Counted from the stretch's first letter, positions 31,324 through 42,925 are shown. The stretch: 64,000 nucleotides of DNA from Entoloma clypeatum (GCA_963565915.1 OY751493.1:4340001-4404000); one strand, 5' to 3'. The notes: a model not told the origin generated them from the letters alone. A program made the numbers and translations.

Positions 31324-33890
31324 GATCTGATCCATTCCGATCTCAAACAGATATCCACGGCATCATACCACAAATATAAATATTTCCTTACGTTTTTGGA
31401 TGACTTTTCATCCCATGTCTGGGTCGTCTTGCTTAGGAAGAAGTCAGATGCCGTCACGGCACTACGACAATTCCTTGCGATGATCCAGAATCAATTCGCC
31501 GCCACCCCTAAGAAATGGCGAGTTGATGGAGGTGGAGAGTTTAACGAATACAAGGATGTACTTGCCGATCATGGAATTCTGGTCAACGTCATGCTCCCAT
31601 ATCAGCACCAGCAGAACAGTAGAGCAGAACGGATAAATCGAACCCTGTGGGAGAAATCTCAGGCCTTGCGCTTCGACGTGTGCTTACCCCCTATGTGGTG
31701 GGAATTCTGTTTGGAACATGCAGTGTTTCTCTACAACAGAACCCCCATGCAGCGTCTCGAATGGAATACCCCTTACTTCAGGGTGACCAATGAGATCCAC
31801 GATATGTCAAGCATCAGAGTCTTCGGATGTCAGGCATATGTGTATATCCCAAAGGAAAAATGTAGAAATTCCCTGGAGTCTAGATCTCGATTGATGATTT
31901 ATCTTGGATCAAAACCAGGGGTCAAAGGATACCGTTTCATGGATCCTGAGACTAATACAATTTTCATGGGTGAGAAAGCTATCTTTGATGAAAGCAAGTA
32001 CCCTAGATGCCACATCGACCCTTTGCCAGAAAACCATCCAGAAATGGAAAACCCAGAACCGGCTGATGAGTTTGAGGACCTCATTTCCCACTGGACAGGA
32101 TCACCCTGAATCAGACGATGATTTGCCGCGTAGCGAGCCCAATGACGAGCCACGAGTACCCACTCCAGAGCCCGAGCAAGTACCAGATCGACCGATCAGG
32201 GAACGACGAGTTCGGAGAATGCCAGATAGCATCTATGCCTGCTTCTGATCTTGAAAAAATGGATCGAAGACGAAGATTAGGCGGTCAAACAGCATGGATG
32301 AACGATCTCCTAATGGAGGCAATCTCTATTCATGTGGGCATCATCGAAATGTCACACAAAGATATATACTCTCTTCCAAACAAAGAAGATTGGTATGCGG
32401 CAGAACAAAAAGAGCTAGACATGCTCAAAAGCCGCGGGGTTATCACGGAGTTAGTACCCCTACCTACAGGGAGGAAAGCTCTAAGGAACAAATGGGTTTA
32501 CAACGAAAAATCCGACGGGCGTTTGAAAGCGCGCCTTGTCGCAAAAGGCTTCTCACAGGTAGAAGGGATCGACTTTGATCAAATCTTCTCACCAGTAGTG
32601 AGGTACGAGACTGTCCGGTTGATTCTGGCATTGACAGCCCTTGAAGGGTGGTTCGTGACACTCTTGGACGTCTCAGCAGCCTTCCTCTATGGAACACTCC
32701 GTGAGGTAATTTACATGCGACAGCCAGAGGGTTACATAGTAAAAGGGAAAGAACACCTCATGTACCGACTATACAAAGCCCTATACAGACTCAAGCAGGC
32801 CGCATTAGCCTGGTGGAGGGAACTCGATTCCTCCATGAAAAAGCTCGGCTTTGTCCGGCTTCACTCCGATGCGGGAGTTTTCATTCACACAAGTACCAAA
32901 GGGGAAACTGTAATCGCCGTCATTTATGTCGATGACTCTGCTTTTCTTGGCACAAACCGGGAATACATGCTAGAAAAGAAGAAGGCCTTTATGATAATAT
33001 GGGAATGTAGGGACCTAGGACACCTAGTCCCTGATGGGGAACCAAAAGAATTTCTCTCAATCCAAATAAGGCAACGTGGGAAAAGGATCTTCATTGATCA
33101 AGTACCCTACCTTGAGAAAATTCTCGCACGCATGGGGATGAGCGAATCTAATGCCACCCATACCCCACTCCCAACGGGCTACAAACCCATGAAGTCTGAA
33201 GATGAACCCAATGCGGAACTCAGATCCAAGTACCAATCCGTCATCGGATCATTATTGTACTTAATGATCGGGACAAGACCCGACATTTGTTTCGCCGTGA
33301 TCAAAATGTCTCAATTCTCCGCAAACCCTACCAAGCGCCATTTAGAAGTGGCCAGGGATATTTGCAGATATTTGAAGGCAACAAAAAATTATGCGATCAT
33401 GTACGATGGTGATTCTGGGAAAGGAATCTACGCATTCACAGATTCTGATTGGGCGTCAGACGAAAACACCAGGAAATCCACCACTGGTTACTTCGTATCG
33501 CTGGCATCTGGAGCAGTGACATGGGTTTCATCGGCGCAAAAAACCATTGCCCTCTCTTCCACGGAAGCAGAATATATGGCGCTATCAGATTGCAGTCGCA
33601 CAGTGACATGGCTTAGAAGCATGCTTGCCAAACTTGGGATGCAGATCGGATCAGTCCCGATCTATGGAGATAACAATGGCTCCGTCTTTATCACATCCAA
33701 CCCTGTAACTGAAAAGCGGTCCAAGCACATTGACGTGCGATTCCACTTCGTCAGAGAAAAAGTATCCGAAGGCATCATTATGGTTGAATTCATCGAAGGA
33801 GTGAATAACCCTGCAGATCTTTTAACTAAGAATCTGGGGAAAGTCCTCTTTAGCAAGTTTATCCCGTACTTCGGATTACTTAAAAACTAG
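31324..33890 (+). pseudogene. Copia H pol (integrase part, RT, RNase H)
   Basis: Integrase core VDGGGEF and AERIN, RT with LDVSAAFLYG and an intact YVDD motif (near 32925), RNase H FTDSDWASDENT through SSTEAEYMAL. Two small deletions in the linker between integrase and RT (near 32085 and 32240) shift the frame. The C-terminal 520 or so codons form one open frame to TAG at 33888-33890. Confidence 0.85.
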
Positions 33891-33955
33891 ACGAAAGAGT
33901 ACCTATATGGGAAAAAGTAAGATGTATTTAGAAGTATGTACTAAATATGGGGGGG

Positions 33956-34274
33956 TGTTGAAACTTTTCCATCACGTAGATTAGATTAGATTAGATTAGA
34001 TTAGATTACATCACGTGACCTTTACACATCTTCAATTACATACTTATTTGGTTGGTACAAACAGTAGTACGGTATATAAGACCAGGAAACTGTCAATATC
34101 AACAAGTTGTCTCTTGACTCTTAACCAGCTCCATCGCTCTTACCAGCCTCAACCGCTCTCACCAGCCTCACCCTTCCCAACCAAGTAAGTGACTAGAACG
34201 GCAGAGTAGAGTACTTCCACTGTAGCTGTGTTGCTCAGTACATCTGTGGCTAGCGCCCAGGTGGAACTTCAACA
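33956..34274 (+). repeat. Copia 3' LTR (element H)
   Basis: 319 bp, perfect TGTTGAA...TTCAACA ends. It has one more GATTA unit than LTR A, CACGTG and TATATAAG. It is preceded by seven G. Confidence 0.93.
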
Positions 34275-34859
34275 TCCTGGAGGACATACACTCATAAAAT
34301 AGTTCCAAGACATTCCCCAGCTTATTCCAATACATATTCTATTCAAAGGGGAGTAGATATGAAAGGTATATTTTGATGGAATCTGGTGCACATCTGAGCA
34401 TCAGCAAACACAGATTTTGGCCAAAGATTGTTGCAGCTGGCCTATGTTCTGTGCAGCTCTTCGCAGCACTGTTGAGCTGAAGTTTAAGCTTTGAAGATAT
34501 TTAGAGATAAAGTGTAAAATTTCAAGGTCTTTGCAGAGCTGGTAGGAGTACAGTTTCTATAGAGTCATATATAGATCCTAAGGGAATACAAAGCTCTGTA
34601 AAAGGAACTAGGAATCCTTTACAACATCTTCATAGAAGCATGATATGATACAGCAATTCACAAGAAAATAGGTTGGAAAAATTTCATTGAGTAGAAGTGC
34701 TACAACATGAAAAATGTGGAAGAAAATGTCTTTCTCCCGCACGCACGTTGTACCTCTCGCCCCTCGCCCTCTCGCCACCGATGTGTCCCTCAATACATGA
34801 GTGTGTCCCTCCCGCGCCTTCTGCCGTTCTTGTGTCTGCCAGCGCACATCCCGCCGTTT
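34275..34859. other. AT-rich stretch with no gene
   Basis: No coding frame is supported. Short words such as GCAGAGCTG and TGTGCAGCTC recur here and in 45520-45700 on the far side of gypsy K, hinting that both flanks belong to one older repeat. Confidence 0.35.
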
Positions 34860-35280
34860 CTCGCATGCCCGTGCGTGACGCCGTCCCTCGTGGGCCTTCT
34901 GCCGTCCTTGCATCTGCGCAGGGTGCGTGTCCTCTCATTCTCGCAGGTCCTCTGCCTACGTGTCCTGCCGTTTTTGCATGTACCCTGTCGTTTCATGTGT
35001 GTGCTGCGCCGTTCTCATGTCTCCCGCCCTTCTCACATGTTTCGTCAGTGGTGTGACATGATGTGAACGGTGCTTACCTTTCCAGCGCGTCCCGCCGTTC
35101 CCCCCACATGTCTCCTATACCGTTGCTCGCGTGTCTCCTGCCATTCTCGCGTGTTTTGTCAGTGGTCTGACATGCCGTGAAAGACGGGGTACTTACCTAT
35201 ACGGGGCTCTGTGGCCCTCATGTGAATGGAGGAGGAGGGAGGGACAGTAGAGGGAGGTGATGGGGAAAGGCAACTTGACC
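34860..35280 (+). repeat. Left arm of long inverted repeat
   Basis: GC-rich with many CTGCCGTTCT-like words. Segments such as TTTCGTCAGTGGTGTGACAT (near 35040) and GTCAGTGGTCTGACATGCC (near 35157) recur in the same order, reverse-complemented, at 45000-45400. Identity is roughly 75-80% by eye. Gypsy K sits in the spacer. Confidence 0.65.
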
Positions 35281-35439
35281 ATGACATGGCAAGGCTCATC
35301 TATACTCGGCAGGTTCCAGGCCCAGGCACCAATGATATCGATGAAACATCGGAACTTGCCGACCTCGGCAACGGCCAAAAGTCGAACAATATCCGAAGTC
35401 CCACAACACATCTTCTTGCTTTCCCCCATCACCTCCCTG

Positions 35440-35841
35440 TGTTATGCTTAACAAACCGTTCCAAGGTTCGGGCAGAGTATGCAGGAAAGTGGAAAGGTGA
35501 AGAGCAAAGTGATTGCTAAATCTAAGGAATCTACTATAGTACAAGAGGTTTATATAGGTACTGACTATAGGCGGTAGCGGATGAGTCAGTACTGCGGAAG
35601 GCAGTGCGCATGAGTAAGGCGACTGTGGAAGGCTATGTACAGTGAGTAAGCTGACTGCGGAAAGCGAGTCAGCGCGGGAGCGAAGTATACTAAAGGGGAT
35701 GACAAAGTAATATAATGAGTCAGACTGGAAATCGAAGGTTGCGAAAGTAGATATTAGACATAGTAAGCTCGTAAGAGGGCGCCGAGTCGGGCTGATAAGT
35801 AAAAGATATGACGTGGTCCTCATACCGTAGAGTCTGTAACA
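35440..35841 (-). repeat. Gypsy 3' LTR, type II (element K)
   Basis: 402 bp; nearly identical to 44559-44960. It contains TGAGTCA and TGAGTAA units upstream of the TATA box on the minus strand. Confidence 0.93.
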
Positions 35842-35857
35842 TGTTCCCCTCCCCAAG

Positions 35858-35875
35858 CTCTGTGTTCTCACAGAG
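35858..35875 (-). other. Hairpin beside gypsy polypurine tract (K)
   Basis: CTCTGTG-TTCT-CACAGAG, a perfect 7-bp stem. Compared with 13892-13909 the outer pair is swapped from G-C to C-G, a compensatory change, while the loop also differs. It sits directly after the ORF3 stop. Confidence 0.6.
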
Positions 35876-36247
35876 TCACTGTCCCCATCCCTCGTTGTTG
35901 CCGGGATTGGACCAGTTCGGACTTTCCTTGAGGCTCCAATCATATATCAACTCCTCGTTGATGGCTACGGCGAGTTCAAGGCCTTTGATGGCCAGCCGAA
36001 TATGTTGATTCTCGATCACGAGGGTGCTGGTGTAATTTCCGAGGATTTGTTTTTCCTCAGGACTTGGGGCGACGGGCAGGTTGGACAGCGAGTGAAGCCA
36101 GATATGCATCTGGCGATGGAGGAGGTCGGCAAGGGAAGTTTTGAGAGCATGGATTTGGTCTCTCATGGAGAGTGCTTCGTTCATGAGGGTGGCGATGGCG
36201 GGGTTGATGTCGGTGGTAGAGGTGGAGGTAACGGTGGTGTTGGACAT
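35876..36247 (-). CDS. Gypsy ORF3, accessory protein after pol (K)
   Basis: 123 residues starting MSNTTVTSTSTT; about 60% identical by eye to the ORF3 of E and J, with conserved blocks EALSMRDQIHAL and LHRQMHI and a Trp-rich tail. The flanking pol of K and J is near-identical, so ORF3 plus U3 behave as an exchangeable module. No stop or frame break. Confidence 0.65.
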   Translation of the reverse strand: MSNTTVTSTSTTDINPAIATLMNEALSMRDQIHALKTSLADLLHRQMHIWLHSLSNLPVAPSPEEKQILGNYTSTLVIENQHIRLAIKGLELAVAINEELIYDWSLKESPNWSNPGNNEGWGQ

Positions 36248-36399
36248 GGCGGCGAGGATGGTTGAGAGATAGAAGAAGAAGGGGGAGGCTATATTGGGCA
36301 GGGAAAAGGACTAGAGCAGGGAACTCGGTGTGTGGTTGACTGATGAGGTCGATACTTGTCATGGATTCTGAGAGCTGTCTTTTATTGTGGGCAAGACGG

Positions 36400-38346
36400 G
36401 TTCTGCTGATGGAAATCACGGATCAAATCTTGAGCGTTCTGAACATTAGCTCGAGGTTCCCATGTGTTCTCTTCTGGACCATATCCTTCCCACTGGACGA
36501 GGTACTGGATCTTTCCACGGAACTTTCAAGAGTCTAGGATCGTAGACACATGGTACTCTTCTCGTCCTTCGACGATGATCGGATCAGGGGCTGGTTTCTT
36601 TTTCTGGATGGCGTACTTCGAAGTTTCATATGGTGACAACAGGGTCTCGTTGAACACAGGGTGAATCATCTTCCAAGTCTTCGGAAGATCAAGAAGGTAC
36701 GCGCTAGCTCCTTTCTTCTCTAGGACCTTGAATGGTCCATGTCGGAGTGCATCAAGTTTCTTTGAGGGGCAATCGGTCCTGATGTTAGTTCCTTCCAGCC
36801 ACACCTTTTCTCCGATGCGGTAGTCCTGAGACGGACTTCGCCGTGTGTCAACTGTCTTCTTCATCTGATCCTGTGCTTGTTTCAGCGCAGCATTGGCTTC
36901 TTCTCGTGCCTGTTTGAGTTTTTTCAAGAAGTTGTTGGCAGCCGGATTGGTATCTTCTAACACAAGCTCTCCCTTCCACGGATGTAAACCGTAGTTGAGG
37001 TAGAATGGGGTGTGCTTCATCGCCTGATGTTCTTTGTCATTGTACTGGAACTCTGCAATTGCGATCCATTCAGCCCAATCATCCTGTAGATGGTTGACAA
37101 AGTTTTGTAAGAACGCTTCCGTCTCCTGATGCGATCGCTCGGCCTGTCTGTCGGTCTGTGGGTGGTATGCGGTGGACAGGTTCCTTTTGATCCCTAGCAT
37201 GCGGCAGAGTATCTCCATGAACTTCGCGGCGAACTGCGGTCCCCTATCGCTGATGATCTTCTTGGGGATCCCATGAAGCTTCCATATCTGATCCCGATAG
37301 ATCTTGGCTAATCCTTCAGCTGATAGTTCCACGGTTGTCGGAATAAGGTGAAGCATCTTCGAATGTCTATCTGTGACAACCAGAATTGCATTTTTTCCAT
37401 CAGATTCTGGTATCGGTCCCACAACGTCGATTCCTATGTCTTCCCATGGGTGACTTGGTGCTGCATGGGGATGTAGCGGAGCATGTCGCTTTTGTCGGTT
37501 AATCTTGTTGCATTGACAAGTGTCGCAACCCTTCACATACTTCTTCACATCATGCAGTATGGTAGGCCACCAGTAGGTGCGAGTGAGGAGTTCATGTGTC
37601 CAGTACTGTCCTGGATGTCCAGCCACTGGTGCATCGTGTGATTCGAACATCAATTCTTGTCATAATTGTGGATCTGGCGGGACATAGACTCGTTCTCCTG
37701 CATAGGTGATCCCATTCTCCTGCTGAAGCCAATGAGGATTCTTTTTTAGGCCCTGCGCTACTTCTGTCTCCATGCGGTTTGAACCCTTGATGCGTGTGAT
37801 CCACAGATTTTCAATGGTCATGATGTTTCCAATTTTGATGGAATCAGATGTTTCACCCCCTTCAAAGAATTGTTCCTCCGTGAACATCTCACATCTTCTG
37901 ATTCCAACCGTTTCAAGAATAGTCCCTCCTTGAGCATTTGGTCACTGTCCTGTGGTTCGAGTTCCGCTTCATACCAGGGTAAGCATGCAGGATGTCCGCT
38001 TTTGCATTGGTCTTGCCGGGCACATGCCGTAATTCGAAGTCATAGTCTTGTAACTTCATTTTCCAGCATCGCTGTTGTTAATTTAGGTCCTGAGGACGAC
38101 GGAAATATTCCAGGTTCTTGTGATCGGTCAAGATTTCGAAACGCTCCCTGGCTTCGAGCAGATAGTGTCTCCAATCTTTCAATGCTTCCACGACTGCCAG
38201 GAGTTCCTTGTCGTATATTTCGTAATTCTGTTCGGCCGCGGACATGGTCCGCGACAAGAACACGATGGGGTGCCATTTGTCGTCTTGCTTCTGAGAGAGT
38301 ACTGCTCCAATTGCATAGCCCGATGCATTGGTTTCAACCCTGAACT
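36400..38346 (-). pseudogene. Gypsy K pol, 3' part
   Basis: Integrase and chromodomain frame 37653-36526 gives the same 375-residue peptide as in F. Shared lesions: TGA at 37660-37662, a short deletion near 37895, TAA at 38078-38080. It breaks off at the RNase H motif (RVETNASGYAIG) where the inner LTR begins. Confidence 0.85.
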
Positions 38347-38716
38347 TGTTATGTGTAACAAACCGTTCCAAGGTTCGGGCAGAGTATGCAGGAAGATGGA
38401 AAGGCGAAGAGCAATGTGATTGCTAAATCTAAGGAATGTAGCTATGGTACATGAGGTTTATATAGTACTGACTATGAGTGGTAGCGAATGAGTCAGTAAC
38501 TGCGGAAGGCAGTGCGCATGAGTAAGGCGACTGCGGAAGGCTATGCACTAATGAGTAAGCCGACTGCGGAATGAGTCAGACAGCTGCGGAAAGCGAGTCA
38601 GCGCGGGAGCGAAGTATACTAAAGGGAATAAAGTATAATACGATATGTGTAAGCGGGGGCCGATGAGTAAAAGTGAAAAGGTAAGCGTATACGTCCGTAG
38701 TCGTTAGTCTGTAACA
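38347..38716 (-). repeat. Gypsy 3' LTR, type I (inner copy J)
   Basis: 370 bp; differs from 13506-13875 at essentially one base (TGTTATGTG against TGTTATGCG). Left flank is GAACT; no second GAACT copy next to a 5' LTR is found, because that LTR is gone. Confidence 0.92.
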
Positions 38717-38732
38717 TGTTCCCCTCCTCAAG

Positions 38733-38750
38733 GTCTGTGTCCTCACAGAC
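38733..38750 (-). other. Hairpin beside gypsy polypurine tract (J)
   Basis: GTCTGTG-TCCT-CACAGAC, identical to the hairpin of E, between the polypurine tract and the ORF3 stop at 38754. Confidence 0.55.
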
Positions 38751-38753
38751 TAC

Positions 38754-39122
38754 CTACTCCCATCCATCGTTGCCATTTGGATCGGCCCAGGCAGGGTCAA
38801 CTCGGTTACCCCAATCCTTTATCAGTTCATCGTTTACCGCCGTGGCAAACTCTAAACCTTGAACGGCGAGGCGAAGGCGTCGATTCTCGACAGCAAGGGT
38901 GTTGGTATAGTTTTTGAGGATGAGCTTCTCCTCAGCGGTGGGGGTGGTTGGTAAATCGGAGAGGGTATGAAGGCGGATATGCATCTGCCGGTGGAGGATG
39001 TCGGTGACGGAGGTTTTGAGCGCATGGATCTGGTCGCGCATGGAGAGTGCTTCGCCGATGAGGGTGGTGATGGTGGGGTTGATATCGGAAGCATCGGTGG
39101 AGGCGGCGGTGATGTTGGACAT
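38754..39122 (-). CDS. Gypsy ORF3, accessory protein after pol (J)
   Basis: 122 residues, about ten substitutions from the copy in E, mostly conservative or in the N-terminal third. Intact frame from ATG 39122 to TAG. Same place and layout as in E and K. Function unknown. Confidence 0.65.
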   Translation of the reverse strand: MSNITAASTDASDINPTITTLIGEALSMRDQIHALKTSVTDILHRQMHIRLHTLSDLPTTPTAEEKLILKNYTNTLAVENRRLRLAVQGLEFATAVNDELIKDWGNRVDPAWADPNGNDGWE

Positions 39123-39247
39123 GGTGCGGAGGATGTTGGAGAGATAGAGGAAGAATGGAGTAGCTATATTTGAAGACGGAGCAGGGAACTCGGTGGGTTT
39201 TTTGACTAATGAGGTCGATGTTGTTGGCTGATTTCAACGGGTGTCTT

Positions 39248-42200
39248 TTATCGTGGATGCGACGGGTTCTGCCAATGGAAATCACGGATCAAATCTTGAG
39301 CGTTCTGAACATTAGCTCGCGGTTCCCATGTGTTCTCTTCTGGGCCATATCCTTCCCACTGGACGAGGTACTGGATCTTTCCGCGGAACTTTCGAGAGTC
39401 CAGGATCATAGACACATGGTACTCTTCTCGTCCTTCGACAATGATCGGATCAGGGGCTGGTTTCTTTTTCTGGATGGCGTACTTCGGAGTTTCATATGGT
39501 GACAACAGGGTCTCGTTGAACACAGGGTGAATCATCTTCCAAGTCTTCGGAAGATCAAGAAGGTACGCGCTAGCTCCTTTCTTCTCTAGGACTTTGAATG
39601 GTCCATGTCGGAGTGCATCAAGTTTCTTTGAGGGTCGATCGGTCCTGATGTTAGTTCCTTCCAGCCACACCTTATCTCCGATGCGGTAGTCCCGAGACGG
39701 ACTTCGCCGTGTGTCAACTGTCTTCTTCATCTGATCCTGTGCTTGTTTCAGCGCAGCATTGGCTTCTTCTCGTGCCTGTTTGAGTTTTTTCAAGAAGTTG
39801 TTGGCAGCCGGATTGGTATCTTCTAACACAAGTTCTCCCTTCCAAGGATGCAGACCGTAGTTGAGATAGAATGGTGTGTACTTTGTCGCTTGATGTTCTT
39901 TGTCATTGTACTGGAATTCTGCGATTGCGATCCATTCTGCCCAATCATCTTGTAGATGGTTGACAAAGTTTCGTAAGAACACCTCGGTTTTCTGATGCGA
40001 TCGTTCGGCTTGTCCATCAGTTTGTGGATGGTACGCAGTGGACAGGTTTCTCTTGATTCCCAACATGCGGCAAAGTATCTCCATGAACTTCGCGGCAAAC
40101 TGTGGTCCTCTGTCGCTAATGATCTTCTTAGGGATCCCATGAAGCTTCCATATCTGGTCCCGATAGATCTTGGCTAATCCTTCAGCCGATAGTTCCACGG
40201 TTGTTGGGATGAGATGAAGCATCTTTGAATGTCTGTCTGTGATGACCAGAATTGTGTTTTTCCCATCAGATTCTGGTATCGGTCCCACAACGTCAATCCC
40301 TATGTCTTCCCATGGGTGACTTGGCGCGGCGTTAGGGTGTAGAGGGGCATGTCTCCTTTGGCGGCTGATCTTGTTACGTTGACAGGTGTCACAACCTTTC
40401 ACATACTTCTTTACGTCATGTAGGATGGTGGGCCACCAGTAGGTGCGAGTGAGGAGTTCATGTGTTCGATATTGTCCTGGATGTCCTGCCACTGGTGCAT
40501 CGTGCGCTTCAAACATCAGTTCTTGGCGCAATTGTGGGTCTGGTGGAACATAGACTCGTTCTCCTGCGTAGGTGATGCCATTTTCCTGCTGGTACCAGTG
40601 AGGATTCTTCTTCAGACCCTGGGCTACTTCTGTCTCCATGCGATTCGAGGCCTTGATGCGTGCGATCCATGGGTTTTCGATGGTTGTGATGTTTCCGATT
40701 TTGATGGAATCAGGTGTTTCACCCCCTTCAAAGAATTGTTCCTCCGTGAACATCTCCATTTGTATCACATCTTCTGATTCCAATCGTTTCAAAAATAGCC
40801 CCTCCTTGAGCATTTGGTCGCTGTCCTGCGGCTCGAGTTCCGTCTCATACCAGGGTAAACGTGACAGGATGTCTGCTTTTGCGTTTGTCTTCCCAGGCAC
40901 ATGCCGTAATTCGAAGTCATAGTCTTGTAACTTCATTTTCCAGCGTCGCTGTCGTTGATTCAGGTCCTGAGGATGACGGAAATATTCCAGGTTCTTGTGA
41001 TCGGTCAAGATTTCGAAACGCTCCCTGGCTTCGAGCAGATAGTGTCTCCAATCTTTCAATGCTTCCACGACTGCCAGGAGTTCCTTGTCGTATATTTCGT
41101 AATTCTGTTCGGCCGCGGACATGGTCCGCGACAAGAACGCGATAGGATGCCACTTGTCGTTTTGTTTCTGTGAAAGTACCGCTCCAATCGCATAACCCGA
41201 TGCATCGGTTTCGACCCTGAACTGTCCGTCCGGTTTAGGCAATGCCAAGACTGGTGCCGTCGTGATTGCCCATATGAGACCTTCAAATGCTTCTTGCGCC
41301 GCTGGTCCCCACGTGAATGCTGTATTTCCCGTAAGTGTCGTGAGTGGCTTTGCGATGTTTGAGTATCCTTCAATAAAGCGTCGATAAAAATTGGCAAATC
41401 CCAGGAACTTCTGGACTTCCTTTTTTGATGTGGGTACTCGCCAGTTCCGGATTGTGTCCACCTTTTCAGTTTCCATCTCAACACGTCCTTCTCCAATGAC
41501 ATATCCCAATATGGGGCATTTCGTTACTTCCCAAAGACACTTCTTCTCCTTTAGGAACAGGTCATTGTCTGACAGAATCTGCAAGATCTCTTCGGTGTTC
41601 CAGGCGAGTTCTTCCTTGGTTTTACCAATAACCACTATGTCATCCATGTAAATCACACAGATGCGCCGACGGATCTGATCCCTGAATAGGCTGGCCATCA
41701 TCCGAGAGAACGTTCCCGGGGAGTTGCAGAGACCGAAAAACATGACCAATGGTTCAAACAATCCTCGGCTGGTCAGGAAGGCGGCTTTCCATTCGTCACC
41801 CTTCTTGATCTGCACGTTATTGTATCCCCACATGATGTCCATTTTGTTGAAGTAGACTGCGTCCTTCAATACATCCAAGAGGTCGTTGATGCGTGGGAGT
41901 GGGAATTTGTCCTTAACCGTGAATTTATTGACCGTGCGATAATCCTGTACCAATCGTTTGGAACCGTCTTTCTTGTTAATGAAGAAGCAGGGTGATGCAT
42001 AAGGGGATTTGAACGGTCGGATCTTTCCGGTTGCCAGGCCTTCATCGATGAATTCGTCCAGTTCTTCTTGCTCCTTTTGGGTCATAGGGTACGTGTTTCC
42101 TCCTAGCTCCTTTGGTGCGTCCGGTGTAAGTTCGATGCCGTGGTCCCATTCTCTTTCCTTTGGGATCTTGTCGAAGTTTTCTTTTTCAAAGAGATGGGCA

Positions 42201-42925
42201 AAATGTTCAACGTATGAGGGTCGTTTGGTTGTGGGAGGTGGTGTGGGAGTAACTGCTTCCAATATGGGGTCTCCGGGCTTCCAATTCTGATCCGATTTCT
42301 TGGGCGCGTCCTTGTCTCGTACTTCCACCATGCGAACCCGATGTTTGCGACCATTAAGGTTAACCCTGAAATCCGAGTGTTTGGTTTGACATGTTGATGG
42401 GCATCGGTTGAATGTTACAGCGCCGGTCGTCCAATTGATTGTGGGGTTGTGGTGCACCAACCAGTCATGTCCCAAAAGCATGTCCATTCTCCCAATGTCC
42501 AATACCATTGCTTCCATGGTTTCCTGGTGTGTTCCTAGGTCCAGCTTGACTTCGGCAAGTTTTTCTGCTTTCTGTTGTCGGTTCGGCGATCCATCCGCAT
42601 TTAGGATTGATATGGGCTTTATTCCACGTGTGGGAAGGTTCTGTTCACGTACTATTCTGGGATGGATACATGTGTGTTCACATCCGCTATCAACCTCGGG
42701 TCGAATGGCCTTTGGTCCTCGTCGTGTTTTGATCTGAGCTTGCAGCTTGATCTCTCGTCGTTTCGGAGGTTTATCTCCCTTGACAATCTTAGTTGACGCA
42801 ACGGCTCGCTTTGCAGGGATAACATAAGTTATATTGTCTGTAGTTGCACCAGGCAAGCGAGTTCGTTTAATGGATAAGGGTCGCGACTTAGCGTCGTTTA
42901 ATCGGACCCTTCGGGAAAATCCTTC
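39248..42925 (-). CDS. Gypsy J pol: protease, RT, RNase H, integrase, chromodomain
   Basis: Uninterrupted frame; about 1,202 codons from 42856, open upstream to a TGA at 42926-42928 and so overlapping the gag end. Counting from 42856: protease VDSGC near residue 55, RT with YMDD near 403, RNase H ETDASG near 550 and DKELLAV, integrase H2C2 zinc region to about 830 (CDTCQRNK), catalytic D, D, E near 853, 915 and 951, chromodomain near 1135-1190 ([17 protein letters not shown]). No ATG precedes the protease motif, so it must be made as a gag-pol fusion by -1 shift or similar. All catalytic motifs are intact. The frame may be a recombinant of two copies. Confidence 0.9.
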   Translation of the reverse strand, partial: EGFSRRVRLNDAKSRPLSIKRTRLPGATTDNITYVIPAKRAVASTKIVKGDKPPKRREIKLQAQIKTRRGPKAIRPEVDSGCEHTCIHPRIVREQNLPTRGIKPISILNADGSPNRQQKAEKLAEVKLDLGTHQETMEAMVLDIGRMDMLLGHDWLVHHNPTINWTTGAVTFNRCPSTCQTKHSDFRVNLNGRKHRVRMVEVRDKDAPKKSDQNWKPGDPILEAVTPTPPPTTKRPSYVEHFAHLFEKENFDKIPKEREWDHGIELTPDAPKELGGNTYPMTQKEQEELDEFIDEGLATGKIRPFKSPYASPCFFINKKDGSKRLVQDYRTVNKFTVKDKFPLPRINDLLDVLKDAVYFNKMDIMWGYNNVQIKKGDEWKAAFLTSRGLFEPLVMFFGLCNSPGTFSRMMASLFRDQIRRRICVIYMDDIVVIGKTKEELAWNTEEILQILSDNDLFLKEKKCLWEVTKCPILGYVIGEGRVEMETEKVDTIRNWRVPTSKKEVQKFLGFANFYRRFIEGYSNIAKPLTTLTGNTAFTWGPAAQEAFEGLIWAITTAPVLALPKPDGQFRVETDASGYAIGAVLSQKQNDKWHPIAFLSRTMSAAEQNYEIYDKELLAVVEALKDWRHYLLEARERFEILTDHKNLEYFRHPQDLNQRQRRWKMKLQDYDFELRHVPGKTNAKADILSRLPWYETELEPQDSDQMLKEGLFLKRLESEDVIQMEMFTEEQFFEGGETPDSIKIGNITTIENPWIARIKASNRMETEVAQGLKKNPHWYQQENGITYAGERVYVPPDPQLRQELMFEAHDAPVAGHPGQYRTHELLTRTYWWPTILHDVKKYVKGCDTCQRNKISRQRRHAPLHPNAAPSHPWEDIGIDVVGPIPESDGKNTILVITDRHSKMLHLIPTTVELSAEGLAKIYRDQIWKLHGIPKKIISDRGPQFAAKFMEILCRMLGIKRNLSTAYHPQTDGQAERSHQKTEVFLRNFVNHLQDDWAEWIAIAEFQYNDKEHQATKYTPFYLNYGLHPWKGELVLEDTNPAANNFLKKLKQAREEANAALKQAQDQMKKTVDTRRSPSRDYRIGDKVWLEGTNIRTDRPSKKLDALRHGPFKVLEKKGASAYLLDLPKTWKMIHPVFNETLLSPYETPKYAIQKKKPAPDPIIVEGREEYHVSMILDSRKFRGKIQYLVQWEGYGPEENTWEPRANVQNAQDLIRDFHWQNPSHPR

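Larger units (their letters stand above)
31324..34274 (+). mobile_element. Ty1/copia element H, 5'-truncated
   Basis: Plus-strand copia starting in integrase (GATCTGATCC, with 2-4 bases of possible microhomology) and ending in a complete 3' LTR. The 5' LTR, gag and protease are missing. The G7 polypurine tract is at 33949-33955. It inserted into or recombined with the hypothetical gene at 31323. Confidence 0.88.

Noticed and set aside
42901..42925. TTTTCCC run as a canonical -1 slippery heptamer
   Set aside because: TTTCCCG is not in the phase X XXY YYZ relative to the gag frame.
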